DNA of 64,000 bases from Eledone cirrhosa. Taxonomy: Eukaryota > Mollusca > Cephalopoda > Octopoda > Eledonidae. Position numbers and translations under genes: made by a program. The stretch spans positions 165,786,610 to 165,850,609 of the forward strand of contig OZ024743.1 of assembly GCA_964016885.1 (NCBI GenBank), given 5' to 3'. Positions 45,796 through 56,242 of this stretch are shown piece by piece; the first letter of the stretch is position 1, and each line of letters opens with the position of its first letter. A model generated the notes under the pieces. It worked only from the letters and a program-made list of their open reading frames with translations. It made no database searches and had not been told where the DNA came from.

Positions 45796-47760
45796 CTACA
45801 TTTTAAATTTAAATTTATATTTAAACGTTGAGTTTAATCTATGTTTGCAACAACTGAATAAATTTGTCCGTAGGTTAAGGGAATTTTTAGATTTTAGTAT
45901 AAAGAATATCTCCTCTGCGCAGAGGTCACATGTCTCAGAGGATGAATTAAAAGGAATCCCTCTTGAGACTATATTCCAAGCCGTCGAATATCTAACGTTA
46001 TCTAGCTTAAGTTGCCAGAGTACGCCTGATAGTGCCGTTGAAGATTTTTTCATTTGGATCTGTGAAAGAATTCTTGTGGTTATTATAGCGAAGTTTAAAT
46101 TCCGTTGATGTGGAACCGACGTAGTTAAAAGAATTAGAGTCAGTATTAACATTACAATTGTATACTATATTTTTAACTAAGCAGTTGTTATTTAACGGAC
46201 ATTTAGATCTATCTCTACAGTTACATTTGTTAACTTGTATATTATTTATGCTATTATCAGTAGGTTTTAAGTTCCTATTATTTATTCTATTAATATTTTG
46301 TGCTAAATTTTTGGTGGATGAGTAGGTTAATTTAATTGTATGCCTATTGAAGATTGAGTGATACCTATGTGTTCTAGGGAAGCGATTATCAAGAGCTTTG
46401 AAAAATAATTTAGCGATGTGGGTTTTAATGTTTAGTGAGAAAGGGGGGGCAAACCAAATTATGTTCCTAGTTCTATTTCTTTTTTGTCCTTTGGAATTAT
46501 TGTAATGCTTTCTATTATAGTTGTTAATGTTGTTGCCGTAATTAAAAAAGTTGTTACTTTGTTTAGTTTGTCTATCATTATCTATGTACACAATCTTATC
46601 AGCATACCCTGCCCTAGCTAGTGCATCATTATAGTACTGGGCCTTTTCGTCAAAAATCTTTCTATTCGACGAGATCCTAGAGATACGTTTTTGGACTGAG
46701 TTTACTATAGTGTTTTTGACAGATCTGGGTGGTTAGAGTTAAAGTTGACATAGTTTAAGTTTTCATTCAACTTGTGAAAAGGATAGTGGAGACATGTGTT
46801 GAGATTTAATGTTATATCTAGGAAATTGACTATTCTATGGTTGTTCTCAATTTCTATTTTAAGGTTAAAGTAATTAAAAAATTTTGTAATTTGTTTACAT
46901 TTTCTATTTAGTTCAGGGTTATTATTATTAATAAGTAAAAGCATGTCATCCCTATATAAACCTCCGGTAGTACCAGGTATTTTCCTATGTAGCGAATTGA
47001 TTAAAAATAAGCCCACAAGGTCAGTTACCTGAGCTGAGTCGGAAGATCCCATAGTTATGTCAAAATTGCTATCTCTATCTGCTCTGGTCCATAATTTGTC
47101 ATTAAATTCTATCAAAGTTTTCCTAGCCGATAATATAATATGCATTTCTTTGCTAGTTAGGTCCGTATGTTTGAATGCGTAATTTAGTGCCTTATTTAGT
47201 AGACTAGGGGTAATAGAAGAATAATAGTTAGCTATATCAAGTTGAATAAACCTATTATTATTGTTATATTTAATTTGCCTAAACCACTCAACAACCTCTC
47301 CAGTTCCCCTCCACAAGCTCAGGTTAGATACACAATCCAAGTTCTTAATTTGCTGTATCACCCTGTCAGGAATGTTTTTGCTTAATTTGCCCAGGTCCGA
47401 CTTTGAAGGTGCGATCAATCTAACTGGCAGGTCATTTTCAAAATTCCTCTTGTGGTCCTTCATATTGATCTTCGGTTTCCTGGGCACGAAAGGTTGTGTT
47501 CTGTTCTCAATTTCCAACTCATGCATTATACAAGATGCTTCAACATTCATTTTCTCAAGTTCGGCCTTATCTGCTACCTTGTATTTTTTCCTCAGCTCTT
47601 TCAGTATGAGGCCATTATACATGTCTTTCCGCACTCCATAGAGGTTGTTGGTCTTGTCAGATTTCACCAAGATCTTCTCAGTTTTCTCTAAGCGCTCAAT
47701 GTTATCCTTAATGCCTTTCAGATATTCCTGGCCTTTAAAATTTCTCTTGAATTTGATATA
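45796..47760 (-). pseudogene. Penelope-like element RT + GIY-YIG, nearly complete (YRDD type)
   Basis: The RT frame is open from at least 47670 (open codons continue upstream to about 47750) to 46705: FVPRKPKINMKDHK, PVRLIAPSKSDLGKLSKN, IQLDIANYYSSITPSLLNK (motif A), DITMGSSDSAQVTDLVGLF (motif B), GGLYRDDMLLLI (motif C, DD kept), IVNFLDITLNLNTC. After a frame change near 46700 it continues at 46591-46007: NIIWFAPPFSLNIKTHIAK, a Cys-rich segment CNCRDRSKCPLNNNC and the GIY-YIG start NIVYNCNV... FNYVGSTS. Another shift near 46010-46030 leads to CDLCAEEIFFIL and NLRTNLFSCCKHRLN. GIY-YIG is C-terminal, so this is not the domain-permuted PLE type. Confidence 0.85.
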
Positions 47761-47764
47761 TATA

Positions 47765-49027
47765 TATTTGGAAAAACATATGATTTTTATATATAGGTTT
47801 TTATATATATATGTGGAATAACCTATGGTTTAGGCTTTAAATATATTCTTAAGATAAATTTTTTTTTTTAATTTTTAACTTTATAGCTAGTAAATTTATG
47901 ACTTCGTATAAAATAACATAATATGGTTCATGTTTTAATTATATTCTTAAGATAAAAAATGTTTAACTTTTTAACTTTATAACATTTAATCCTTGGAGTC
48001 ATCTGAGATCTTAAAAAATCACTTATAACTTCCTTTACACTTCCTTACTGTTTTTATAATATAATTAAGTGGTTATTCGTTTGTAAACTCTCGCAAATTT
48101 TTCATAAATTTAGAATTATTTGGATGTTTAAATTTTGACTTACAACTTTTAATAAAATAAACTATATTAGATTTTCTCTAATGTAAAATACTATATATTT
48201 ATAATCCTTAACATACACATTTAAACTAATTATTAATATTAAATTATTAATTTAAATCTTTAATATTAAGGCAAATTTTAATCTTTAATTTTGATTTCTA
48301 ATTTTTAATTTTAATCTAATTTTTCAACCTATCATTATAAGTATTATAATCAAAACGTAATGAACCCTGCATTATAAATATTCTTCTTCCACGTTAATCT
48401 TATTTCTTCTTTCACTTAGATATACTTACGCTGTATATATTTATCTTTTGAAACTTATTTATTCATGCACTCTATCTTCACTATCAATATGTATAATCGT
48501 TCTTTCTTTCCTCTTCTCCTTTTTTTTTCGTTTTTCTTTTTTTCTCTCTCCCTTACATATCATCTTCTTCCAACAGTTTAATTTAAATAAACCGTTATCT
48601 TTTCAACCTTTCGGACACTCATTTGCATACTCACTCATAACTTTGTATTACCCTCAATAAATGTACTTTCTCCACTATCCAGGAAGCTCCAACCGTTCAG
48701 GTTGTCTTTTTTCCGGGTATGTCAATATTTATTTATAAAACAAATCTGTATTTTATCTGATGAAAGCGCACCAGAATGGTTGCATTTTTTAAGGGTATGT
48801 CAATATTTATTTATAAAACTAACCTATATTATATTTTATCTGATGAAAGCGCACCATAGTTTGCTCTGGTGGCCCTTGAAATGTGTATAATGATATAAAT
48901 ATGGTTTTATAAATATAGTTTCCATTTGTTAATATATTGTATATTTACTCCAATAATTTGTTGAGTGCTTTATATCAGTTATAAAAATATTTTGCTTGTT
49001 GTATCCCAACAAATTAAATATAACCTC
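47765..49027 (+). repeat. Right arm of the inverted PLE composite
   Basis: Counterpart of 42523-43080. It contains a degenerate HHR copy (CTGATGA at 48757-48763 without a GAAA partner) and a good one (48833-48898). 48117-48715 is extra, pyrimidine-rich and non-coding. Confidence 0.8.
48833..48898 (+). ncRNA. Hammerhead ribozyme, PLE terminal-repeat type
   Basis: CTGATGA 48840-48846 and GAAA 48878-48881. Stem II as in the 42658 copy. Stem I is weakened (AUUUUAU against AUGAUAU). Confidence 0.7.
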
Positions 49028-49050
49028 TACATATATATATATATATATAT

Positions 49051-49208
49051 ATAAATTAATATGTATGTGATGAAACACAGATACCAACACATCTGTATAT
49101 ATATTGCAAAAGAAAAATTAGTATACTTCAATCTGGCTAAATTTTTCTTTTGCAATATATATACAGATGTGTTGGTATCTGTGTTTCATCACATACATAT
49201 TAATTTAT
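49051..49208. repeat. Inverted repeat, 68-bp arms
   Basis: Arms 49051-49118 and 49141-49208 are essentially perfect complements with a 22-bp loop. The loop, right arm and about 70 bp beyond (49119-49279) are repeated directly at 49636-49797. Confidence 0.85.
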
Positions 49209-49279
49209 ACACTGCTCAGGGGGTATTTTCCTCCTTCGAGCTGATTCCATTGTAAAAGAATTCATTTCCTTATTAATTT

Positions 49280-49635
49280 TAACTGCTCCTAGTTTGAGCT
49301 GCAAGCCGCCTCATATATACGACTGTTATTTCTAGCAGTACGGTTATGAGACTAGTTAGATACTGTAAAACCATGTGCGTCACGCAGTCTTTTAAATTAT
49401 TTAGAAGTGAAGCATATCAATTTGTCTCTGGATGTTTACTGAGGAGAGCAGGACATGATATTCCTACACTTATTTAACTCGAAACATATTTGGATCTTAA
49501 AGTTTAAACTTATCTACGGAACAGGTTTGATTTTGAAATTTAAATGTGTCTAAACATCACGGCCTCTTGGCAATACAGTTCGTCTTCGTTGATTTATTAT
49601 TTTAAATCGATATGGACAAACTGTAGTATAATAAT
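49280..49635 (+). other. Spacer with a degenerate hammerhead-like motif
   Basis: CTGAGGA (49439-49445), GAG...CUC and AGGA...UCCU pairing, then GAAAC (49481-49485). The helix is interrupted by a large bulge and stem I is poor, so this is probably a decayed PLE ribozyme. No gene seen. Confidence 0.4.
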
Positions 49636-49786
49636 TAGTATACTTCAATCTGGCTAAATTTTTCTTTTGCAATATATATACAGATGTGTTGGTATCTGTG
49701 TTTCATCACATACATATTAATTTATACACTGCTCAGGGGGTATTTTCCTCCTTCGAGCTGATTCCATTGTAAAAGAATTCATTACC

Positions 49787-49797
<11 letters not shown>

Positions 49798-49837
<40 letters not shown>

Positions 49838-51370
49838 TGTGTGTGTGTGAAAGAGTCGGGACCCAACGGCTGAGCTCTTGCCGCTTCAATAGCTAGTTCC
49901 AGATTAAATCGCAGATGTTTTGGCGGTGGAAAAAACTATTTCATCAGGAGATTCCGATGACCAAATAAGGGCATGCGTTATTTACCAGTTGTAAAATACC
50001 TTTAGGAAAGTATCTGGTTTGTTGGGTGAGTGGCTGTGTCTATATAAATATTTAGCCTAGTGATTGTTCATGTGTGTATGCATGAGGTCAAATATATCTC
50101 TTCTAACCTAACTAGATAAATATAATATTGTAAAAGGGTCGAATTATCTTTATCAATGAGGTCTGTGGGGTTTTGTGGGTGTGTGTATCTCAACAAAATG
50201 CATGCTTTCATGATCTGTAGGCGCCCTAAGTGTTGAATTGGTGTCGATATCAAAGAATTGTATGAGACCAAAAACGAGTCATACCCATTATAATGGGATT
50301 TATTTACTGTGACCTGGTCGTCTATCCAGCAGTGCACACACATATTTAAGATTTATCCACATATCAACATTAAGTTTCTATAGTAAGTCAATCGTATAGT
50401 TGTGGTTCTTCTTCAGTTGACAGAATTTCTAAAAAAATTTAGGGGAATCACCAGGTTTTACACAAAACTATTTTAAAAGAAAAGTTGTAGATAGTAATTG
50501 CTGTGATGGAAACGATAATATAAATCCTATTTAAGTCGGACAAATAAAATAAAATATAAAAAATAAAAAACTAGAATAAAAATATTAAATAAATACAGAT
50601 AAAGGGGTGCGGTATTGCAGTGTGGTCAATTAGCCAGTACTAATTGGGGTAATTTCTAGTGGAATAAAATTTGTTATAATTACTCTGGTTCTCATATTTA
50701 TATAGAAAAATTATGTTATTCATATGCGATGGACCCGCTGCATTATACAACTAGGTTAGTGATGATGATTATATATCATAGGTATTTAATGGAATGGGTA
50801 AAATGGGTAATTGCTAATTATTTATGCAAAATAAGGGCCTATATCATTTTCTTAGGTGTGTATTTATATTGCAAGGGCGGGGTTCTCCACATGCAAGTAG
50901 GTAAAGGCCTTTCTGAAGTGGAGTGCTACAGTAGGTGTACACTCTAACACCGCTGTAGTAGGAAAGGTTGAGGTAGATATCTCTTTGGATGTATATCTAT
51001 GTGGCTGAAAGGTTGGATGTGCAGCTCAAGTAGGTAGAATATGAGCAGCCTATGTATTTATTTCCTGAGCTAGAGATTTAGTTATGATGATGGAGTGTGT
51101 TTTGTTATATTACTGATCGGTCAAACGCCCCAATAAGAGTTAATTCTATGTGAAGGTGCCTCTTTGGATGAATGGTTGGATGAATGGTTGGATGTGCAGG
51201 TAGGTACATGATGGGCATCTTGTATACTTGTTTCGTGCACCAATACTTTAGTTTTAATGATGGTGTGTGTGTTTTGGTATGTAACTTTCCGTTCAAATAC
51301 TTCAATAAGAGCTAATTGTGTGTGTATATATATATATGGGTGCATATGAACTTGCAAAAGTACTAGGGTG
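49798..51370. other. Unassigned DNA with a roughly 165-bp tandem duplication
   Basis: An AT run (49798-49838) starts it. 'cctctttggatg...gttggatgtgca...caataagagct' recurs around 50970-51135, 51150-51310. Otherwise no recognisable gene, RNA or transposon domain. Confidence 0.55.
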
Positions 51371-52400
51371 CCTATTGCAGAGTGTGTATGCACAATAAAT
51401 GTCGGGAAACATATTTCATAACAAGATCTGAAATTGACATGTGTTTGCACAATGTAACAAGTTCATCCTTTTTATTTAATAATTGTACCTTGGCGAACAG
51501 CATTTGGATTATTTGCACGGGAGATGTCCTCTTGTGTAAGATTTGGCCTTGGACAAGGGGCTCCATTTTAGTTCAAACATGGCAGGGCAAGTTGGCGCGA
51601 AGGAGACAGCTGTTAGCGACTGGAGCAATCGGGCCCCTGCCTCTGCAGCGTGAGGCGAGATGAGGTCTCTGAGGTGACCAGGCGCAGGCTGTCTACTCCG
51701 CCTCTGCTGCTACCTGGGAAGGATCTCAGGGTAGCTACTACGTGCTCACTAGACGCAGCCGGGGAGAGGTTGCTGGCCGGGGCTGGAATGTCCCTGATGT
51801 CAGCTGATAAGACATGGGCTGAAGTACAATATCGCTCGAGATCAGCACACCTACCGCCGCCGAAACGTCGCCTCCAATTAATTTGAGATTGATTCTGTCC
51901 CGGAGACGTTTCGTGCTGTCGGAAGTGGACTAAGCAAACACCTGGGTTTACGACTTGTTTCCCTTTCATCACAACTGACACTCCCATTTCCTAAATTGGT
52001 CTTCTTTAAACTGTAGAATAATTTCCTCTCGGCCAATGACATTTCTTCCTCCAGCCGTACCATAAATAGGCGAAGCCCATCGGCTAATATCCATTTCACT
52101 TCCTCCTCCTTCCCTTCTAAAAATATTCTTATTTTATTTCATTGTTATTATTCTCTGAAGATTCATCGATAATAAATATATTACGAGAAATTGAATAGAA
52201 AAATGCATACCTAACCAGTTCCCGTAGACGATTATATAACTGGATATGAAACACATGTTAGATTAAATAATCAAATAAATTTCTCTTCATTCCTTGCCTG
52301 CTTTTCCTAATATGATAATTTATACTAATTTACTCAGCGAATTCTTGGAACCTGTACCATTCGTGTGAATATTTAGCATCTGAAATATTAAATCACAGGA
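51371..52400. other. GC-richer unassigned segment
   Basis: 51560-51960 is notably GC- and CpG-rich compared with its surroundings. Short frames overlap on both strands (51650-51886 plus, 51613-51987 minus), neither with a domain I recognise. GAAACGTC occurs on both strands (about 51858 plus, 51905 minus) without a matching CTGANGA core. It could be a transposon end or a regulatory island; undecided. Confidence 0.4.
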
Positions 52401-52403
52401 CTC

Positions 52404-53000
52404 CATCAATTACGTTGAGAAAAAATATTTGGTTCTTAAATTGAGTTTGGTAATACGTGGCCATAAAGATTTTAGGCAAGTTCGAACTTGATCGGCGCGA
52501 GTCCCCTTTGATATCACAGGTAAAGATTGTCGGAAGTCCCCTAATAAAACGACAATGATTCCTCCCATGATTGTTGTGCTGTTCCGAATATCTCTAAGGT
52601 CCAAGGCCTCCAAAGTGTGCCTATATACTATTGTGCATTCATCCCGCCAAAATTGCAACACATCTTTACAATACTTGGACAGCTCCTGAGTTATTCTTTA
52701 TATGGCTCATGGACATTTCATTCAAACTGAGGTCCAAGTCCAAATTGAAAGCAGAATGAGCTGTCCGACCACCAGGTAAAAGTGTAGTGGTAATTCTAGA
52801 TGAAGCAACCGCTAAAACTATTTTTTGGTCTTTTCTTAGACAACAATAGGTTTATAAAGGTTTTATCACGAGATAGAGACACCTCTGCAAATGATGCATC
52901 CCATTTATTGTTGTCTTCCAACAGACCTCTCCTCATGCAGGCCTCTTGATAAGTGTTACAAACAGTGCTATTCACTTTAAGAAGTTCATCAAAGTCGCCT
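52404..53000 (-). pseudogene. Helitron-type Pif1-like helicase fragment
   Basis: The minus-strand frame 52661-52410 reads WRDECTIVYRHTLEALDLRD, GGIIVVLLGDFRQSLPVISK and GTRADQVRTCLKSLWP, which is helicase motif II (DE) and the GDFRQ motif III of Pif1-like helicases as found in Helitron Rep-Hel proteins. Upstream (52661-53000), in broken frames, are GGRTAHSAFNLDLDLSLNEM-like and ACMRRGLLEDNNKWDASF. The Walker A region and the Rep nuclease are absent. It is truncated at both ends, with a TC microsatellite at the right edge. Confidence 0.75.
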
Positions 53001-53004
53001 TGAT

Positions 53005-53090
<86 letters not shown>
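53005..53090 (+). repeat. TC microsatellite
   Basis: TC dinucleotides with one A interruption, then CA, adjoining the Helitron fragment. Confidence 0.95.
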
Positions 53091-53092
<2 letters not shown>

Positions 53093-53126
53093 TATCTGTC
53101 CTTCTTTCATTGCCACTATTAATATT

Positions 53127-53164
<38 letters not shown>

Positions 53165-53169
<5 letters not shown>

Positions 53170-53560
53170 GAGGAGATTATAGTTCACTTGAAGCATTGTG
53201 TAATGAGGTATAAACGTTTGAATATGTGTAATAAGGCCAAGACAATGCAGGTATGGACATAGAAAAAAGAATGCAATAGTGAAAGATATTGATGTGAATT
53301 CGTCTTTCACCTTGAATTTACTTATATGTCCTTAATTTTCGAGATAATATCTCTTCTTCGGAGGGAAGTAAAGGTCTCAAACCAGCGTCTTTAAATCTCT
53401 AATCAAGCCATGCTGACCGGAAATAGTATAGAGTATCTGTTCTAACTCTAATATCAAAGAATTAAAATTAGGTGGATAAAGAGTAGTCTCCCTTTAAGAG
53501 GGGTTTGTTTAGGTTTTTTTTTTTTTTTTTTTTTTTTTAATTTTATATGCGTGCCTGTAT
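53165..53560 (-). mobile_element. PLE terminal region with a hammerhead-like core
   Basis: Matches 34560-34905 and, inverted, 54848-54990. On the minus strand the core CCGAAGA (complement of 53354-53360) is followed by stem II GAGAUA/UAUCUC, GAAAATT and an outer stem I UUUACUU/AAGUAAA. C replaces U4. It lies downstream of the minus-strand GIY-YIG frame, as in other PLEs. A poly-T run ends it. Confidence 0.6.
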
Positions 53561-53761
53561 ATGTGTGTGGGATAATGCATGAAGGTGTAGGTATGTGGGT
53601 GTGTGTGTGTGAGTGTGGGAAGATAGGTCTAATCGTAAAAGTGAGGGGTAGGTGTTATCTGGTGTTAGAACTAGTTTTGTGTGTGTATGTGTGAGAGAGA
53701 ATAAGTGGAGGTGTGAGCGTGCGTGTGTGTGGGGTGTGTAAAAATGGGGCTAGAGGCCCTA

Positions 53762-54690
53762 TCAGGTTATAAATTGGGTGTTGAGCTCTAGTCTATTATT
53801 GATTGGTGGATGTGTTCTATCTATAATAAGTGCTTCCTTAATTCTAAGATTGCCGAGGTTTCTTTCCTTAGTTTCTATCCTAACTGTTATGTTTTTATCG
53901 GTGTTTTTGCATTTAACTAGGTGTTTCTTAAATGAGGAAGCATTAGTATTGAGGTGTTCTTTTATTCTTATGTGGAGTGGTCTGGTGGTGCTACCTACGT
54001 AGAAGTTGTTGCATTTGTCACACTCTAGTCTGTATACTACGTAAGCCTGGTGGCATAGGTCTGTGTCGTTGATGGGGCAGTTGGCTAGTCTGCAGCAGTT
54101 GTCATGTCTGGTGGAGTGTCTCTTAGCCAGCCGTCCGCGCAAAGAAGGACCCGAGTGGGCCAGTTGGATATCCAGTCCCTCTCGTCTGATGGCTCTGCGG
54201 ATGGCTGTTGTTGTTTCTTCACTGAAGTGTGGGAGCTTCAGGAAGCAAGTGTTAGTGCCTCGGGTGTGGTGTCCTCTGTTCTTTCTGGCACGGTTTGTGG
54301 TGGATGTCGTGTATCCGTTCAGTTTGAGTACTTCCAGGAAATGGGTGGTGTGTGTGTCTCGGTCTCTGGCGTCGGTGCATTTGTTCTTGATACGTGCCAG
54401 TTCGTTCTTTTATGTATCCGAACTTGGCACCGAGTGGGAGGGCCGATCTGAAATGTACGAACAGGTCCCTGCTGGCGGATTTTTTATAGAAGCAGGTGTG
54501 GATGTTGCCTTCCTCTGTTACCCTGAGTTGGAAGTCCAGTAGGGATAGGGATCCGCGGTCATCGGGGTGTTCCATGCTGAACTTTATACTGGCGTCCATG
54601 CTGGAGAATGTTGTGTATATTTTCTCTGCCTCCTCACGGGATGATGTAAGGATGAGTATGTCATCTACATATCGGGTGAAGAAGGCATGG
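53762..54690 (-). pseudogene. Penelope-like element, RT end and GIY-YIG nuclease
   Basis: From the right: the catalytic box and the sequence after it (complement of about 54640-54690, matching RYVDDILILTSS), then 54599-54252 (MDASIKFSMEHPDDRGSLSL, LDFQLRVTEEGN, RSALPLGAKFGYI). After a frame change near 54250, 54142-53762 reads CCRLANCPIND and a complete-looking GIY-YIG domain: AYVVYRLECDKCNNFYVGST, RPLHIRIKEHL, KEALIIDRTHPPINN. The rest of the RT is missing on this strand and replaced by an inverted piece at 54690. Confidence 0.82.
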
Positions 54691-54990
54691 GAATGGCAGA
54701 GACAACAGGATTACCCATGGGATCCAGCCTCTCGGGCCTGCTGGCCATCACTTACATGAACCAGCTAGAATGCCGAGCCCTCAACACCTGCCATTCCCAT
54801 GCCTTCTTCACCCGATATGTAGATGACATACTCATCCTTACATCATCCGAAGAAGAGATATTATCTCGAAAATTAAGGACATATAAGTAAATTCAAGGTG
54901 AAAGACGAATTCACATCAATATCTTTCACTATTGCATTCTTTTTTCTATGTCCATACCTGCATTGTCTTGGCCTTATTACACATATTCAA
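54690..54990 (+). pseudogene. Inverted PLE piece: RT palm joined to a terminal repeat
   Basis: The plus-strand frame reads GMAETTGLPMGSSLSGLLAI (motif B) and FFTRYVDDILILTSS (motif C, YVDD intact). At about 54845 the coding match switches to terminal-repeat sequence CCGAAGA...GAAAATT (54847-54875) and then to the complement of 53165-53335. The switch occurs at the shared string CATCATCC, suggesting template switching or microhomology joining. Confidence 0.75.
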
Positions 54991-54992
54991 AC

Positions 54993-55130
<138 letters not shown>

Positions 55131-55173
55131 CAATATATTAATAAATGGAAACTATATTTATAAAACCATATTT

Positions 55174-55237
55174 ATTTTATTATATATATTTCAAGGGCAA
55201 CCAAGGCAAATTATGGTGCACTTTCATCAGATAAAAT
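55174..55237 (-). ncRNA. Hammerhead ribozyme, PLE terminal-repeat type
   Basis: CTGATGA complement of 55224-55230; GAAA complement of 55189-55192. Seven-base-pair stem I; stem II as in the 42658 copy, with a G-to-A change. Confidence 0.82.
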
Positions 55238-55316
55238 ACAGATTTTTTTATAAATAAATATTGTCATACCCGGAAAAAAGACAACCTTAACGGTTGGAGC
55301 TTCCTGGATAGCCATA

Positions 55317-55387
<71 letters not shown>

Positions 55388-55427
55388 ATATTAAATAAGT
55401 GGAAACTATATTTATAAAACCATATTT

Positions 55428-55486
55428 ATTCTATTATATATATTTCAAGGGTACCAAAACTTTGGTACGCTCTCATCAGATAAAAT
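55428..55486 (-). ncRNA. Hammerhead ribozyme, PLE terminal-repeat type
   Basis: CTGATGA complement of 55473-55479; GAAA complement of 55443-55446. Stem II GUACC/GGUAC plus GAG/CUU, as in the 35449 copy. Confidence 0.82.
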
Positions 55487-55605
55487 ATAAAGTTTGTTTT
55501 ATAAATATTGACATATCCAGGAAGAAGATCTTAACAGTTCAAGTTTTTCCTGGATAGAAAACATTTATATTTGTTCAATTACCAACAAATTAAATATCCC
55601 TTTTG

Positions 55606-55677
<72 letters not shown>

Positions 55678-55740
55678 GTAAACAGAAATAACAACACAAT
55701 CGGTACAGTATATGGAAGGGATATATATAGCAGGAAGAGC

Positions 55741-55780
55741 TCTTAACGTTTCGGACGCTAGTCCTTCATCAGAAGAAAGA
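55741..55780 (-). ncRNA. Hammerhead ribozyme, GC-rich PLE type
   Basis: CTGATGA complement of 55766-55772, an unpaired A, stem II GGAC-UAGC-GUCC, GAAAC and triplet GUU. Minimal stem III ACGU. Stem I UUCUU/AAGAG. It lies at the 3' end of the PLE at 56243-57751. Confidence 0.8.
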
Positions 55781-56011
55781 ATGAGAAATAAAATAGATTG
55801 AGGGGACGGGCGGGATGGAATTGGAAAAAACGTCTTTAGATAAAAATAACAGATCCATTCATGTTGACATCTGTTGCAAAACTGTTGGTGCTGGCGTTTT
55901 GTGTATGATTTGTTTTTGTAGAAAAGTGGATGATGACGCGCGTCTACCTGAAATGGAAAAAAATTGTTTCGTAAAAAGAGCTATACTTGAGCACGTGCGT
56001 AAGCATGAATT

Positions 56012-56044
<33 letters not shown>

Positions 56045-56242
56045 TATTATAGGTCCGTATGAAGCTAAGAAGAAATGCGTGTGTATATGTGAGTAAAAGA
56101 GTATGTATGCATGTAAGTACGAAGCTATGAGCAAAAGTATGTTAATATAAGGGTGTGTATCGGCATGTATTAGTAGTAAGAGAAGCTGCTAATGATCAAG
56201 AGAAAGCGATAGGAATCTAGGGGTGTGATAATGGACGGGGTA

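Larger units (their letters stand above)
55131..55600 (-). mobile_element. Two tandem PLE-type hammerhead units, 254 bp apart
   Basis: Two copies of the AT-type HHR and its flanks, in the same orientation (55174-55237 and 55428-55486). Each is followed by 'ggaag-...-ttcctggata'-type fold-back sequence and an AT tract. No coding sequence between them. They are either stacked solo terminal repeats or a small non-autonomous element. Confidence 0.65.

Noticed and set aside
49905..49955. Hammerhead-like motif (minus strand CTGATGA near 49940, AAAAC near 49912)
   Set aside because: No complementary stem II and G12 missing. It may be a relic but cannot be supported.
51840..51920. GAAACGTC on both strands, as in PLE hammerheads
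   Set aside because: No CTGANGA core or stem II upstream of either occurrence.
51613..51987. Overlapping frames on both strands in the GC-rich segment as a host gene
   Set aside because: Neither frame shows a domain, splice sites or codon pattern; long frames are expected by chance at this GC content.
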